Positions 45,794 through 58,464 are shown, counted from the first letter of the stretch. The stretch is 64,000 nt of DNA from Enoplosus armatus (GCF_043641665.1 NC_092189.1:11928333-11992332), one strand, 5' to 3'. Notes: a model not told the origin generated them from the sequence alone. A program made the numbers and translations.

Positions 45794-48178
45794 ATGAATC
45801 GGCAAGTACTGTTGTTTTTCGCTGTCCTTTCCCTCGACTCAGTGTTCGGGCAGGTCAGCTACTCTATTCCGGAGGAAATGGCGAAAGGCTCTTTAGTGGG
45901 TAATATAGCACAAGATTTAGGTTTAGAAATAAAACGTTTGATATCAGGTAAAGCTAAGATCTACACAAGGAACAGCGACGAGTACATCGAGCTGAACAGA
46001 GAAAGAGGAGTCCTCCTCGTTAAAGAGAGAATCGACAGAGAGGTGCTGTGTACAGAGACGGCGCTTTGTGCTTTACATTTTCAGATTATTTTGGAGAATC
46101 CTATGGAGTTTTACACTGTTACCGTCCAGATCACAGATATCAACGATAATGCACCAACCTTTGAAAAAAGTGAAATGAAATTCAAAATAAGTGAGTCAGC
46201 GATCACCGGAGCAAAATTTGTCCTCGAAAGGGCTGTGGATCTTGATGTTGGAATGAATGATCTTCAAACCTACGAATTAAAACCAACTGATCATTTTGCT
46301 CTGAAACTTCACAGCAACGCTGATGGGAATAAAAATGTTGAGATGGTGTTACAGAAGCCTTTAGACAGAGAGAAACAGGAGCAGATATCTCTTGTGTTAA
46401 CAGCTGTAGATGGAGGAGAGCCGCAGATGTCAGGAACAATGCTGATTGTCATCACAGTTTTAGACGCTAATGATAATGCCCCCGTTTTTACACAGCCGAC
46501 ATACAAGGCTGCGGTTACTGAGAACTCACCTAAAGGCACAGTTGTTGCCACTGTTACAGCCTCAGATGCAGATCAAGGCTCTAACGGGAAAATAACGTAT
46601 TCAATCACAAATACATTAGACAATGTTAGGAAAGTATTTGAAATCAATAAAGAAAATGGCGACGTGTCCTTAATTGGAAATGTTGACTTCGAGAAGTCAA
46701 GACACTTTCAGATAAATTTACTTGCTAGCGACGACGGAGGACTCACCGATTCTTGTAAGTTGATTGTCGACGTGCAAGATGTAAATGACAACCAACCTGA
46801 CATTAACATAATGTCGAAGTCAAATGTGATATCAGAGGATGCAGAACTCAATACAGTCGTTACAATGATAAATATCGAAGACCTAGATTCAGGAGAAAAT
46901 GGCAATGTGAAATGTTTTATCAGCGAAAATGTACCATTCATTCTAAAAATGTCATCAAATAATTTCTATAGTTTAGTGACAGACAGTGAATTAGACAGAG
47001 AGACAGCCTCTGAGTATAATATCACTGTGACCTGCTCTGATGAGGGAGTGCCCTCCCTCTCCAGCAGCGTCACTCTCACCTTACAGATCTCTGACGTGAA
47101 TGACAACGCGCCTGTCTTTGAGAGGAGCTCATATGAGGCCTACATTGTAGAAAACAACACACCAGGCCTCTCTATATTCACAGTGAAAGCCAGAGACGCT
47201 GACTGGAACCAGAATGCGCGTGTTTCTTACATACTGGAGGACTCCTCTGTTAACGGAGTGCCGGTCTCCTCATATGTGTCCGTTAGTGCTGATAGTGGAG
47301 TCATCCATGCAGTGCGCTCTTTTGACTACGAGCAGATCAAAGACTTCCAGTTCCGCGTCAAAGCGCAGGATGGAGGCTCCCCTCCACTCAGTAGCAACGT
47401 GACCGTGAAAATAATGATCCAGGACCAGAACGACAACCCCCCTCAGGTTCTGTACCCAGTCCAGACTGGTGGCTCTCTGGTGGCCGAAATGGTGCCTCGT
47501 TCAGCAGATGTGGGCTATCTGGTCAGTAAAGTGGTGGCTGTTGATGTGGACTCTGGACAGAATGCCTGGCTCTCCTATAAACTGCAGAAAGCCACAGACA
47601 GGGCGCTGTTTGAAGTGGGCTTACAGAATGGAGAAATAAGAACTATCCGCCAAGTCACTGATAAAGATGCTGTGAAACAAAGACTGACTGTTATAGTGGA
47701 GGACAACGGGCAGCCCTCTCGTTCAGCTACAGTCATTGTTAACGTGGCGGTGGCGGACAGCTTCCCTGAAGTGCTGTCGGAGTTCACTGACTTTACTCAC
47801 GACAAGGAGTACAACGACAACCTGACTTTTTACTTAGTGTTGGCTCTGGCTGTAGTTTCCTTCCTCTTCATCACGTGTATAGTGGTTATTATATCGGTGA
47901 AAATCTACAGATGGAGACAGTCTCGCGTCCTGTATCACTCCAACCTCCCTGTGATTCCATATTATCCACCACGTTACTCAGACACTTTGGGGACAGGGAC
48001 TCTCCAACACGTGTACAACTACGAGGTGTGCAGGACGACTGACTCCAGAAAGAGTGACTGTAAGTTCGGCAGAGCTGGTAGTCAGAACGTGCTGATAATG
48101 GACCCCAGTTCAACAGGGACGATGCAGCGGATACAGAGTGAAAAGAGCATCCTGGACGAACCAGACTCTCCTCTAGAG
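45794..48178 (+). CDS. pcdhg: Protocadherin gamma-like variable exon 14
   Basis: Codes for 795 residues: signal peptide 1-19 (MNRQVLLFFA start), mature QVSYSIPEEM, EC1-EC6, membrane helix and standard tail. Donor GAG|GTGAGT, phase 0; the frame stays open 66 codons into the intron. The EC1 loop is LCTETALC. EC2 and early EC3 (46184-46620) look base-for-base identical to exon 15, whereas EC1 and late EC3-EC4 differ. A private L-to-I change lies in the helix (ITCIVVII). Its 3' flank resembles that of first-group exon 1. Confidence 0.95.
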
Positions 48179-48274
48179 GTGAGTTTAATAATATCGCATC
48201 GTCTCTGTGCCTTCATTTTTCTATCGGCGTGTGGTTGCATTGATAGTGAACTGTTGCACGATATTTCGCCTTTT

Positions 48275-48295
48275 TTCCGAACCATGGACAGCATC
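48275..48295 (+). promoter_or_regulatory. RE1/NRSE-like REST site, canonical spacing
   Basis: TTCCGAACC, gap AT, GGACAGCATC. The left half has two changes; the right half equals that at 16-36 and 26933. Confidence 0.62.
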
Positions 48296-48754
48296 CTTGT
48301 ATCTACATTCTCAGTCAATGACATGCTTTTATATTATTTCACACGCACGATACTTGGACTTGGATGCAGTATATGTTAAAGCAGACTGATAACTCGTTTT
48401 ACTTACTAGTTATGTTGTTTTACAGTTCTATTTTAAATGTTTTAATGGTTCTTTATCGGGTCAGTAATCTAGCTGTGGAGTGAGACTTGATGTCTGCATT
48501 TGATTGAATATCCGTCTGGCTTTTTCGGTAATGAGATATTTGTATTTTATTTTCGTGCAGAATAAGCATACAGTCTAAGTAAGTACTGAATACTCTTTAT
48601 ATACATGGTTTCATAATAAATATTACTGTACTTTTTGCAAACATCAATGACACTTTGACAATCTAATTATAAACTTAGTTAATGCATTAATCCTGTCTAC
48701 ATGAAAGCACTTGTAATGGTCAGAAGTGTTGGACGTGTTCAAGACCTTCATCAT

Positions 48755-48775
48755 TTCAGGACCTCGGATAGCGAC
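48755..48775 (+). promoter_or_regulatory. RE1/NRSE-like REST site, canonical spacing
   Basis: TTCAGGACC, gap TC, GGATAGCGAC. Normal spacing with a few mismatches, 304 bp before the exon 15 CSE. Confidence 0.65.
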
Positions 48776-49079
48776 ATTTCCAGACTCAGCATTTTCCTAT
48801 TTTATTAGTTTAATCTTTTAGTTCTTTTCGTCTCATTATTTTATAACTTATTTACTTTTAGTCAGGTGTGGTTCATGTTTTTATGGACACGTTATTGTGG
48901 CTGAAGGATCAAAGAAAACTGAGAAATCAGACCTTTGAATTGTTCGTAAGTGGCATCTCACCATTTGTGAAGAGGATAATGTTACTAATACTTTTTAGTA
49001 CTTCATTTCAAGTTACACTTTTCTAACAATAAGACGTCTGGAAAGATTTATTCATGTTGGTCATCTGCAGTTTTGCAAT

Positions 49080-49106
49080 ATGGACTCTTAGGGCCGCTGT
49101 TGACCA
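49080..49106 (+). promoter_or_regulatory. CSE promoter element of exon 15
   Basis: ATGGACTCTTAGGG plus CCGCTGTTGACCA, 262 bp before the start codon. Confidence 0.88.
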
Positions 49107-49368
49107 GAGTGTGCACAGTCGAGAGGAGGTTTGTAGCAGCACCTCCCATGTAACATCGACATAATGAAGAGGGAACACGACGGGAAATAACTCACATTCG
49201 GGATATGTAGACTATCAGATAACAGACACGTCGACCACCGAGAGTGTTCTTTGCACTGTGTGGATTATACAGCTGTGAAATTGATGTTTTGACACTGAAC
49301 TGGATTTCAGTTTATGGAATATATAACCGGACTGTGGAACCGTACGGAGAAAATACTCGGATTGAACA

Positions 49369-51753
49369 ATGAGAGGGCAGGCGCTGTTGTTTATCTCTCT
49401 CCTTTCCCTTGGCTCGGTGATTGGGCAGGTCAGCTACACTATACCGGAGGAAATGGCGAAAGGGTCTTTAGTCGGTAATATAGCACAAGATTTAGGTTTA
49501 GAAATAAAACGTTTGATTTCTGGTAAAGCTCGAATCTATACCCGAGACAGCGACGCGTACATCGAGCTGAACAGAGAAAGAGGAGTCCTCCTTGTTAAAG
49601 AGGGAATCGACAGAGAGGCGCTCTGCAGACAGACGACGCCGTGTGCTTTACATTTTCAGATTATTTTGGAGAATCCTATGGAGTTTTACACTGTTACCGT
49701 CCAGATCACAGATATCAACGATAATGCACCAACCTTTGAAGAAGGGGAAATCAAATTTAAAATAAGTGAGTCAGCGATCACCGGAGCAAAATTTGTCCTC
49801 GAAAGGGCTGTGGATCTTGATGTTGGAATGAATGATCTTCAAACCTACGAATTAAAACCAACTGATCATTTTGCTCTGAAACTTCACAGCAACGCTGATG
49901 GGAATAAAAATGTTGAGATGGTGTTACAGAAGCCTTTAGACAGAGAGAAACAGGAGCAGATATCTCTTGTGTTAACAGCTGTAGATGGAGGAGAGCCGCA
50001 GATGTCAGGAACAATGCTGATTGTCATCACAGTTTTAGACGCTAATGATAATGCCCCCGTTTTTACACAGCCGACATACAAGGCTGCGGTTACTGAGAAC
50101 TCACCTAAAGGCACAGTTGTTGCCACTGTTACAGCCTCAGATGCAGATCAAGGCTCTAACGGGAAAATAACGTATTCAATCACAAATACATTAGATGATG
50201 TCAGGAAAGTGTTTAAGGTAAATATGGAAAACGGTCAAATTACTTTAATTAGAAATATTGATTTTGAGGAGTCGCGAAATTTTCAAATAAATTTACGTGC
50301 TAGCGACGACGGAGGACTCACAGATTCTTGTAAGTTGATTGTCGATGTGCAAGATGTAAATGACAACCAACCTGAAATTAACATCATGTCGAAGTCGAAT
50401 GTGATATCAGAGGATGCAAAACTAAATACAGTCGTTACAATGATAAATATTGAGGACAAAGACACTGGAGAAAATGGAAAGGTGCAATGTTTTATCAGCG
50501 AAAATGTACCCTTCATTTTAAAAACATCAACAAATAATTTCTATAGTTTAGTGACAGACAGTGAATTAGACAGAGAGACAGCCTCTGAGTATAATATCAC
50601 TGTGACCTGCTCTGATGAGGGAGTGCCCTCCCTCTCCAGCAGCGTCACTCTCACCTTACAGATCTCTGACGTGAATGACAACGCGCCTGTCTTTGAGAGG
50701 AGCTCATATGAGGCCTACATTGTAGAAAACAACACACCAGGCCTCTCTATATTCACAGTGAAAGCCAGAGACGCTGACTGGAACCAGAATGCGCGTGTTT
50801 CTTACATGCTGGAGGACTCCTCTGTTAACGGAGTGCCGGTCTCCTCATATGTGTCCGTTAGTGCTGATAGTGGAGTCATCCATGCAGTGCGCTCTTTTGA
50901 CTACGAGCAGATCAAAGACTTCCAGTTCCGCGTCAAAGCGCAGGATGGAGGCTCCCCTCCACTCAGTAGCAACGTGACCGTGAAGATAATGATCCAGGAC
51001 CAGAACGACAACCCCCCTCAGGTTCTGTACCCAGTCCAGACTGGTGGCTCTCTGGTGGCTGAAATGGTGCCTCGTTCAGCAGATGTGGGCTATCTGGTCA
51101 GTAAAGTGGTGGCTGTTGATGTGGACTCTGGACAGAATGCCTGGCTCTCCTATAAACTGCAGAAAGCCACAGACAGGGCGCTGTTTGAAGTGGGCTTACA
51201 GAATGGAGAAATAAGAACTATCCGCCAAGTCACTGATAAAGATGCTGTGAAACAAAGACTGACTGTTATAGTGGAGGACAACGGGCAGCCCTCTCGTTCA
51301 GCTACAGTCATTGTTAACGTGGCGGTGGCGGACAGCTTCCCTGAAGTGCTGTCGGAGTTCACTGACTTTACACACGACAAGGAGTACAACGACAACCTGA
51401 CTTTTTACTTAGTGTTGGCTCTGGCTGTAGTTTCCTTCCTCTTCATCACGTGTTTAGTGGTTATTATATCGGTGAAAATCTACAGATGGAGACAGTCTCG
51501 CGTCCTGTATCACTCCAACCTCCCTGTGATTCCATATTATCCACCACGTTACTCAGACACTTTGGGGACAGGGACTCTCCAACACGTGTACAACTACGAG
51601 GTGTGCAGGACGACTGACTCCAGAAAGAGTGACTGTAAGTTCGGCAGAGCTGGTAGTCAGAACGTGCTGATAATGGACCCCAGTTCAACAGGGACGATGC
51701 AGCGGATACAGAGTGAAAAGAGCATCCTGGACGAACCAGACTCTCCTCTAGAG
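49369..51753 (+). CDS. pcdhg: Protocadherin gamma-like variable exon 15
   Basis: Codes for 795 residues: signal peptide 1-19 (MRGQALLFIS start), mature QVSYTIPEEM, EC1-EC6, membrane helix, standard tail and donor GAG|GTGAGG, phase 0. It is the sister of exon 14 with an unchanged 437-bp EC2-EC3 tract (49759-50195). EC1 loop LCRQTTPC. After the tract, EC3 diverges (DDVRKVFKVNMENGQITLIRN). EC4 is again close to exon 14 with few changes. EC5 has YMLEDS like exons 12 and 13. Confidence 0.95.
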
Positions 51754-51816
51754 GTGAGGCCTTCAGTTACAAGCAGTCGTTCTATCTATTTCTGCAGTGT
51801 GCTGTTATAAACGTGT

Positions 51817-51837
51817 TTCAGCACCACGGATAGCGCT
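51817..51837 (+). promoter_or_regulatory. RE1/NRSE REST site, strong
   Basis: TTCAGCACC, gap AC, GGATAGCGCT. Two mismatches to the 21-bp consensus, 64 bp past the exon 15 donor. Confidence 0.82.
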
Positions 51838-52211
51838 AAACGAATCATCCTGCATTAGATTAATTCAGGATTTCTGCAAAAGCTCAGTTATCGTATACTT
51901 TTTCTTGCATTTTTCATGTCCGTGTTTGTGTGTGCCTGTGAATGTGACTCTGTGTGTTATCGTGATGTAATTTTTTCAGTAAAATGTCCTGCCAGCAGTA
52001 ACTACTGGTGTACAGCTGACATACAGTGATCTTATTTAGACAGGTTTATCCTGTTTTTGGCTTTTTGTCCTTCCATAATTTATTAAAACGGATTTTGCAA
52101 TGCGGAGAATCAAGCTACACAATACGTTTGTTTCCAGCACTTTGAATAATATCATTGTAACCTTACAGTTCTTTGACTCCTTATTGTCCCAGCCTTGTGC
52201 AGTTTCGTGCT

Positions 52212-52238
52212 CTGTACTCTTAGAGACGCTGTTGGCCA
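52212..52238 (+). promoter_or_regulatory. CSE promoter element of exon 16
   Basis: CTGTACTCTTAGAG plus ACGCTGTTGGCCA, 254 bp before the start codon. Confidence 0.85.
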
Positions 52239-52492
52239 GTGTGTGGCAGTTTCACTGCAGATTTCAGCCGCACCTCCCAGATCACTTAGGTTTGTGGGAA
52301 GCAAGGTCGACACAATGCACAATCCGAGTTACCGAGCACACTACACACGGGCAAAGGAGTTGGAAGTATTTTGATCGACATTTGTGTTCACGCTTCTTCA
52401 CTCTTGGTACTCCAGTGTGTGGAATACGACTGTACTTATTTGCGGATTCTTTTCTGATTCGTTGTGATCGTAGAGAACCGTTGAACGAAACA

Positions 52493-54877
52493 ATGAGACG
52501 GCAAGTACTATTGTTTATCTCGATGCTCTCTCTCTGTTCCGTGCTTGGGCAGGTCAGCTATTCTATTCCCGAAGAAATGTCAATAGGCTCGTTGGTCGGC
52601 AACATAGCACAAGATTTAGGTTTAGATTTAAAACGGCTGAAAACAGGAAAAGCTCGCTTGCATGTTGGAAACAGCGCTGAATACGTCGAGTTGAATAAAG
52701 AAAAGGGGCTCATTCTCATCAAAGAGAGAATAGACAGAGAGGCGTTATGCAAACAAACGACTCCCTGTGCTTTACATTTTCAAATCATTTTGGAAAACCC
52801 CATCGAGTTCTTTCGCGTTACGGTTGAAATAACAGATATAAACGACAATGCCCCTATGTTCAAAATGAATAATATGTTATTTGAGATCAGCGAATCGGCC
52901 GTCAGGGGGGCCAGATTTGAATTAGAGAAAGCACTGGATTCTGATGTTGGAATAAATGGACTCAAAAGCTATTTCCTTAACCCAACCGATAACTTCGTTT
53001 TAAAACTCAACGACAATGCAGGTGGAGAGAAGGAGGTCGAGATAGTCTTGGAGAAACCTCTCGATCGTGAGAAACAAGAAAAATTAACTCTTACATTAAC
53101 AGCCGTCGACGGAGGTGAACCTCAGCTGACAGGCACAGTGCAAATTCACGTAACTGTATTAGATGCGAATGACAATGCTCCAGTGTTTACGCAGTCAACA
53201 TATAAAGCTAGTTTGATGGAAAACTCCCTGAAGGGCACGTCATTAATGACCGTAACAGCCACAGATATTGATCAAGGCACAAATGGTTTCGTAACGTACT
53301 CTATTTCTAGTAACACTGAGGGAATTTTGGATTTATTTGAAATACATGCGACAACTGGAGAGGTACTTTTGATTGGCAAAATAGATTATGAGTCATCAAA
53401 ACATTATCAATTAAATGTCAAAGCAAGAGATCAAGGTGGGCTCACTGACTCATGCAAAATACTTTTTGACATTATTGATGTGAATGACAATATTCCAATA
53501 ATAGATCTGATGTCAACTACACAATCTATACCGGAAGATTCCACGTTTCAAACAGTTGTTGCTGTTATGAATGTGCATGATGCTGACTCGGATATTAACG
53601 GAGTGGTTAAATGTTTTTTAAGTGACAGTGTACCTTTTATTATTGAAACTACATCAAATGGTTTCTATAGCATACTAACAAACAGTGAATTAGACAGAGA
53701 GACAGCCTCTGAGTATAATATCACTGTGACCTGCTCTGATGAGGGAGTGCCCTCCCTCTCCAGCAGCGTCACTCTCACCTTACAGATCTCTGACGTGAAT
53801 GACAACGCGCCTGTCTTTGAGAGGAGCTCATATGAGGCCTACATTGTAGAAAACAACACACCAGGCCTCTCTATATTCACAGTGAAAGCCAGAGACGCTG
53901 ACTGGAACCAGAATGCGCGTGTTTCTTACATACTGGAGGACTCCTCTGTTAACGGAGTGCCGGTCTCCTCATATGTGTCCGTTAGTGCTGATAGTGGAGT
54001 CATCCATGCAGTGCGCTCTTTTGACTACGAGCAGATCAAAGACTTCCAGTTCCGCGTCAAGGCGCAGGATGGAGGCTCCCCTCCACTCAGTAGCAACGTG
54101 ACCGTGAAAATAATGATCCAGGACCAGAACGACAACCCCCCTCAGGTTCTGTACCCAGTCCAGACTGGTGGCTCTCTGGTGGCCGAAATGGTGCCTCGTT
54201 CCGCAGATGTGGGCTATCTGGTCAGTAAAGTGGTGGCTGTTGATGTGGACTCTGGACAGAATGCCTGGCTCTCCTATAAACTGCAGAAAGCCACAGACAG
54301 GGCGCTGTTTGAAGTGGGCTTACAGAATGGAGAAATAAGAACTATCCGCCAAGTCACTGATAAAGATGCTGTGAAACAAAGACTGACTGTTATAGTGGAG
54401 GACAACGGGCAGCCCTCTCGTTCAGCTACAGTCATTGTTAACGTGGCGGTGGCGGACAGCTTCCCTGAAGTGCTGTCGGAGTTCACTGACTTTACTCACG
54501 ACAAGGAGTACAACGACAACCTGACTTTTTACTTAGTGTTGGCTCTGGCTGTAGTTTCCTTCCTCTTCATCACGTGTTTAGTGGTTATTATATCGGTGAA
54601 AATCTACAGATGGAGACAGTCTCGCGTCCTGTATCACTCCAACCTCCCTGTGATTCCATATTATCCACCACGTTACTCAGACACTTTGGGGACAGGGACT
54701 CTCCAACACGTGTACAACTACGAGGTGTGCAGGACGACTGACTCCAGAAAGAGTGACTGTAAGTTCGGCAGAGCTGGTAGTCAGAACGTGCTGATAATGG
54801 ACCCCAGTTCAACAGGGACGATGCAGCGGATACAGAGTGAAAAGAGCATCCTGGATGAACCAGACTCTCCTCTAGAG
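52493..54877 (+). CDS. pcdhg: Protocadherin gamma-like variable exon 16
   Basis: Codes for 795 residues: signal peptide 1-19 (MRRQVLLFIS start), mature QVSYSIPEEM, EC1-EC6, membrane helix, standard tail and donor GAG|GTTAGA, phase 0. The EC1 loop is LCKQTTPC. EC2 and EC4 are its own (FKMNNMLFEISES, PEDSTFQTVVAVM); in EC4 it resembles exon 10 most (HDADSDINGVVKC, SNGFYS). The shared block starts at NSELDRETASEY. The long open frame upstream has its ATG before the promoter, so the ATG at 52493 is chosen. Confidence 0.95.
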
Positions 54878-54949
54878 GTTAGAAATTTTCCCTTTCGGTT
54901 ATGTCAAAACTACATGTTTAAATATATGTCTGTTCGCTGACAACAGAAT

Positions 54950-54970
54950 TTCAGCACCTCGGACAGCGGC
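54950..54970 (+). promoter_or_regulatory. RE1/NRSE REST site, strong
   Basis: TTCAGCACC, gap TC, GGACAGCGGC. One mismatch outside the gap. 72 bp past the exon 16 donor. Confidence 0.84.
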
Positions 54971-55214
54971 AGCATCCACTTCCATTTTCTCTGTCCCTCA
55001 TTTCGTGTCACACACTTGTAATAATATGCTTTCAGTTGTGTGTTTTTTTCTGACTTTGTATTTTAATTGTTTTGTTATACACACCATTCATCTTTTTGTG
55101 ATGTTTGGATGGGTGGCGCCCCGTTTTTATAGTTATTTTTTCACTATACCAGTTATGTGTATTTCTAAACAATTTAAACTGATATTAGGTTTACCTTTCT
55201 TGCAATTTCACGTT

Positions 55215-55241
55215 TTGAACTCCATGGGCCGCTGTTGGTCA
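55215..55241 (+). promoter_or_regulatory. CSE promoter element of exon 17
   Basis: TTGAACTCCATGGG plus CCGCTGTTGGTCA, 265 bp before the start codon. Confidence 0.86.
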
Positions 55242-55506
55242 ACGTGTTGCAGATGTAGGGGGGATTTGAGGCAGATCCTCCCATGTGATGTCGTTATTTC
55301 AGAGAAAGAGAAAGAAAAAGGGAGACCTCACGATTCACGGACAGATTACCTCTTAGATGGACACATTGAGCTTCTAGTCTCTTTTTCACAATTTGTGGAT
55401 TGTATCGATATTCCTTTATCTGTTTATTTTCACATGGAGATATTTTTATTGTGAAATCGATTTTAACACCTTTTTTTGTGGCGTAACGTAAACTGTGGAT
55501 AGAACA

Positions 55507-57888
55507 ATGAGACGGCAAGTACTGTTTTTTATCTCGATCTTCTCTCTCGGTTCAGTTCTCGGTCAAGTCAGCTACTCTATTCCGGAGGAAATGGCAAAGG
55601 GTTCTGTAGTGGGCAACATAGCACGGGATTTAGGTTTAGATGTGAAAAGAATAAAGTCAGGTAAAGCTCGTATATTTACGGGCGACAGTGCAGAATACAT
55701 CGAGCTGAGTAGAGAAAGAGGAGTCCTCCTCGTGAAAGAGAGGATCGACAGAGAGTCGCTCTGCAGACAGACGACGCCTTGTGCTTTACATTTGCAGATT
55801 ATTCTAGAAAACCCAATGGAGCTTTTTCGAATTACAGTGGAGATTACCGACATCAACGACAACAGTCCCAGTTTTAAAAATGACGAAAAACGTTTTGAAA
55901 TTAGCGAATCTGCAGTTACAGGATCTAAATTTGTGTTAGACAGAGCGGTTGATGCTGACATTGGCGTAAATGGCCTGAAAAATTACAGCTTGAAACCTAC
56001 AGATAATTTTGTACTGAAAATGCAAAGTAATGCAGATGGAAATAAAAAGGTCGAAATGGTCTTACACAAGCCGTTAGATCGAGAGAAAGAGGAACAAATA
56101 TCATTGTTGTTAACAGCTGTAGATGGAGGAGAACCTCAGATGTCTGGTACTGTAAAGATTTACGTCACCGTGCTCGATGCAAACGACAATGCTCCTGTTT
56201 TTATGCAGTCGGTTTACAAGGCAGCCATAGCGGAGAATTCTCAGAAAGGAACCACATTGACAACAGTGAGTGCTTCTGATGCAGATAAAGGAACAAACGG
56301 CGAAGTTTCTTATTCAGTGTCGACCACTATGGACAGTGTGTCTGACATTTTTACAATCAATGAAAACGGTGAAGTAATTTTAGTTGGTGAAGTTGATTTT
56401 GAAAAAGCCAAGCATTACCAAATTGATATTGAGGCTAAAGACAGTGGTGGTCTTTCTGATTCCAGTAAGATTATTGTTGATGTTATTGATATTAATGATA
56501 ATAAGCCTGTAATCAGTATACTTTCCAAATCTGATTCAATCCCAGAAGACTCTCCCCAAAATACAGTTATAGTTATGTTCAGTGTCCTGGACCCTGATTC
56601 AAGTAATAATGGTCAAGTGAACTGCATCATAAACGGCAACATACCATTTACTATTACAACTTCTTCAAATGATTTCTATAGTTTAGTGACAGACAGTGAG
56701 CTGGACAGAGAGACAGCCTCTGAGTATAATATCACTGTGACCTGCTCTGATGAGGGAGTGCCCTCCCTCTCCAGCAGCGTCACTCTCACCTTACAGATCT
56801 CTGACGTGAATGACAACGCGCCTGTCTTTGAGAGGAGCTCATATGAGGCCTACATTGTAGAAAACAACACACCAGGCCTCTCTATATTCACAGTGAAAGC
56901 CAGAGACGCTGACTGGAACCAGAATGCGCGTGTTTCTTACATACTGGAGGACTCCTCTGTTAACGGAGTGCCGGTCTCCTCATATGTGTCCGTTAGTGCT
57001 GATAGTGGAGTCATCCATGCAGTGCGCTCTTTTGACTACGAGCAGATCAAAGACTTCCAGTTCCGCGTCAAGGCGCAGGATGGAGGCTCCCCTCCACTCA
57101 GTAGCAACGTGACCGTGAAAATAATGATCCAGGACCAGAACGACAACCCCCCTCAGGTTCTGTACCCAGTCCAGACTGGTGGCTCTCTGGTGGCCGAAAT
57201 GGTGCCTCGTTCCGCAGATGTGGGCTATCTGGTCAGTAAAGTGGTGGCTGTTGATGTGGACTCTGGACAGAATGCCTGGCTCTCCTATAAACTGCAGAAA
57301 GCCACAGACAGGGCGCTGTTTGAAGTGGGCTTACAGAATGGAGAAATAAGAACTATCCGCCAAGTCACTGATAAAGATGCTGTGAAACAAAGACTGACTG
57401 TTATAGTGGAGGACAACGGGCAGCCCTCTCGTTCAGCTACAGTCATTGTTAACGTGGCGGTGGCGGACAGCTTCCCTGAAGTGCTGTCGGAGTTCACTGA
57501 CTTTACACACGACAAGGAGTACAACGACAACCTGACTTTTTACTTAGTGTTGGCTCTGGCTGTAGTTTCCTTCCTCTTCATCACGTGTTTAGTGGTTATT
57601 ATATCGGTGAAAATCTACAGATGGAGACAGTCTCGCGTCCTGTATCACTCCAATCTCCCTGTGATTCCATATTATCCACCACGTTACTCAGACACTTTGG
57701 GGACAGGGACTCTCCAACACGTGTACAACTACGAGGTGTGCAGGACGACTGACTCCAGAAAGAGTGACTGTAAGTTCGGCAGAGCTGGTAGTCAGAACGT
57801 GCTGATAATGGACCCCAGTTCAACAGGGACGATGCAGCGGATACAGAGTGAAAAGAGCATCCTGGACGAACCAGACTCTCCTCTGGAG
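55507..57888 (+). CDS. pcdhg: Protocadherin gamma-like variable exon 17
   Basis: Codes for 794 residues: signal peptide 1-19 (MRRQVLFFIS start), mature QVSYSIPEEM, EC1-EC6, membrane helix, standard tail and donor GAG|GTTAGT (with the silent change CTGGAG for CTAGAG), phase 0. The EC1 loop is LCRQTTPC. EC3 contains a one-residue-shorter stretch (FTINENGEVILVGEVD). EC2 start (FKNDEKRFEISESAVTGSKF) and EC4 resemble exon 19, suggesting these two are sisters. The frame upstream lacks an ATG. Confidence 0.95.
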
Positions 57889-58437
57889 GTTAGTCTCATA
57901 GAATGACACAAAGTGTTGCTTTTTACCACACAGCACTTTTCTTGTATCTATTTATTATGTTGTTCACTAAACTTTGGGCTCTTGTAAAGCTCGGAATCAA
58001 AATATTGTACACCTATGCGTTCTTCTTTTGCCAGTTTTCCATCCTTACAACCTACTGTCCTGAATAGTTTCACAAAGACACCTCTAACATCCACTATTTC
58101 ATTGTTTGAATAGTTTTTTTAAAACCTGTCCGTAGTTTTCTTAATTGAAAAATTCTGCAACATTAAAGTTTTGATCCGTTTTAACCTTAGCCAACCTTTT
58201 TCATACTGAAACTTTTGATTGAGAGCTGAAAGTGCTGTGTTAAGACACTGAAGTTATATTTGAATAGGGAATATGTGACTTGTGTTAATAAATCTGAAAA
58301 TCTCTTTCCTGTTGAATAAGAATCCTAATTATTTTCAAAATGGCAATCTTTCTTTAGCCTCCTTTATAACTGAAACATTCTCACATCATTTGTAATTAAA
58401 ACGATGGGTCCTGCCTATTGGTTTATGTTATTGTGCA

Positions 58438-58464
58438 TTCAGCACCATTGTCATGGACAGCGCT
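58438..58464 (+). promoter_or_regulatory. RE1-like site with widened spacing, good halves
   Basis: Perfect left half TTCAGCACC at 58438-58446 and right half GGACAGCGCT at 58455-58464, separated by 8 bases instead of 2. Centre-to-centre spacing is 17, within the range known for expanded REST sites. It is the clearest widened site in the window. Confidence 0.65.

Larger units (their letters stand above)
48179..49368. other. Spacer between exons 14 and 15
   Basis: Holds two RE1-like sites (48275, 48755) and the exon 15 CSE at 49080. The leader before exon 15 is visibly related to the leader before exon 14. No other feature seen. Confidence 0.8.
51754..52492. other. Spacer between exons 15 and 16
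   Basis: Holds an RE1 at 51817 and the exon 16 CSE at 52212. The in-frame ATG at 52100 precedes the promoter element and is not expected in the transcript. Confidence 0.8.
54878..55506. other. Spacer between exons 16 and 17
   Basis: The shortest spacer. Holds an RE1 at 54950 and the exon 17 CSE at 55215, only 244 bp apart. Confidence 0.8.

Noticed and set aside
52100..52492. In-frame ATG at 52100 as the start of exon 16
   Set aside because: It lies before the CSE promoter at 52212 and gives a long extension without a signal peptide at its N-terminus. The MRRQ start at 52493 matches sister exons.
57974..57990. TTGGGCTCTTG after exon 17 as a decayed CSE
   Set aside because: It matches only the left part of the element; no CGCTGTTG follows and no exon remnant is near.
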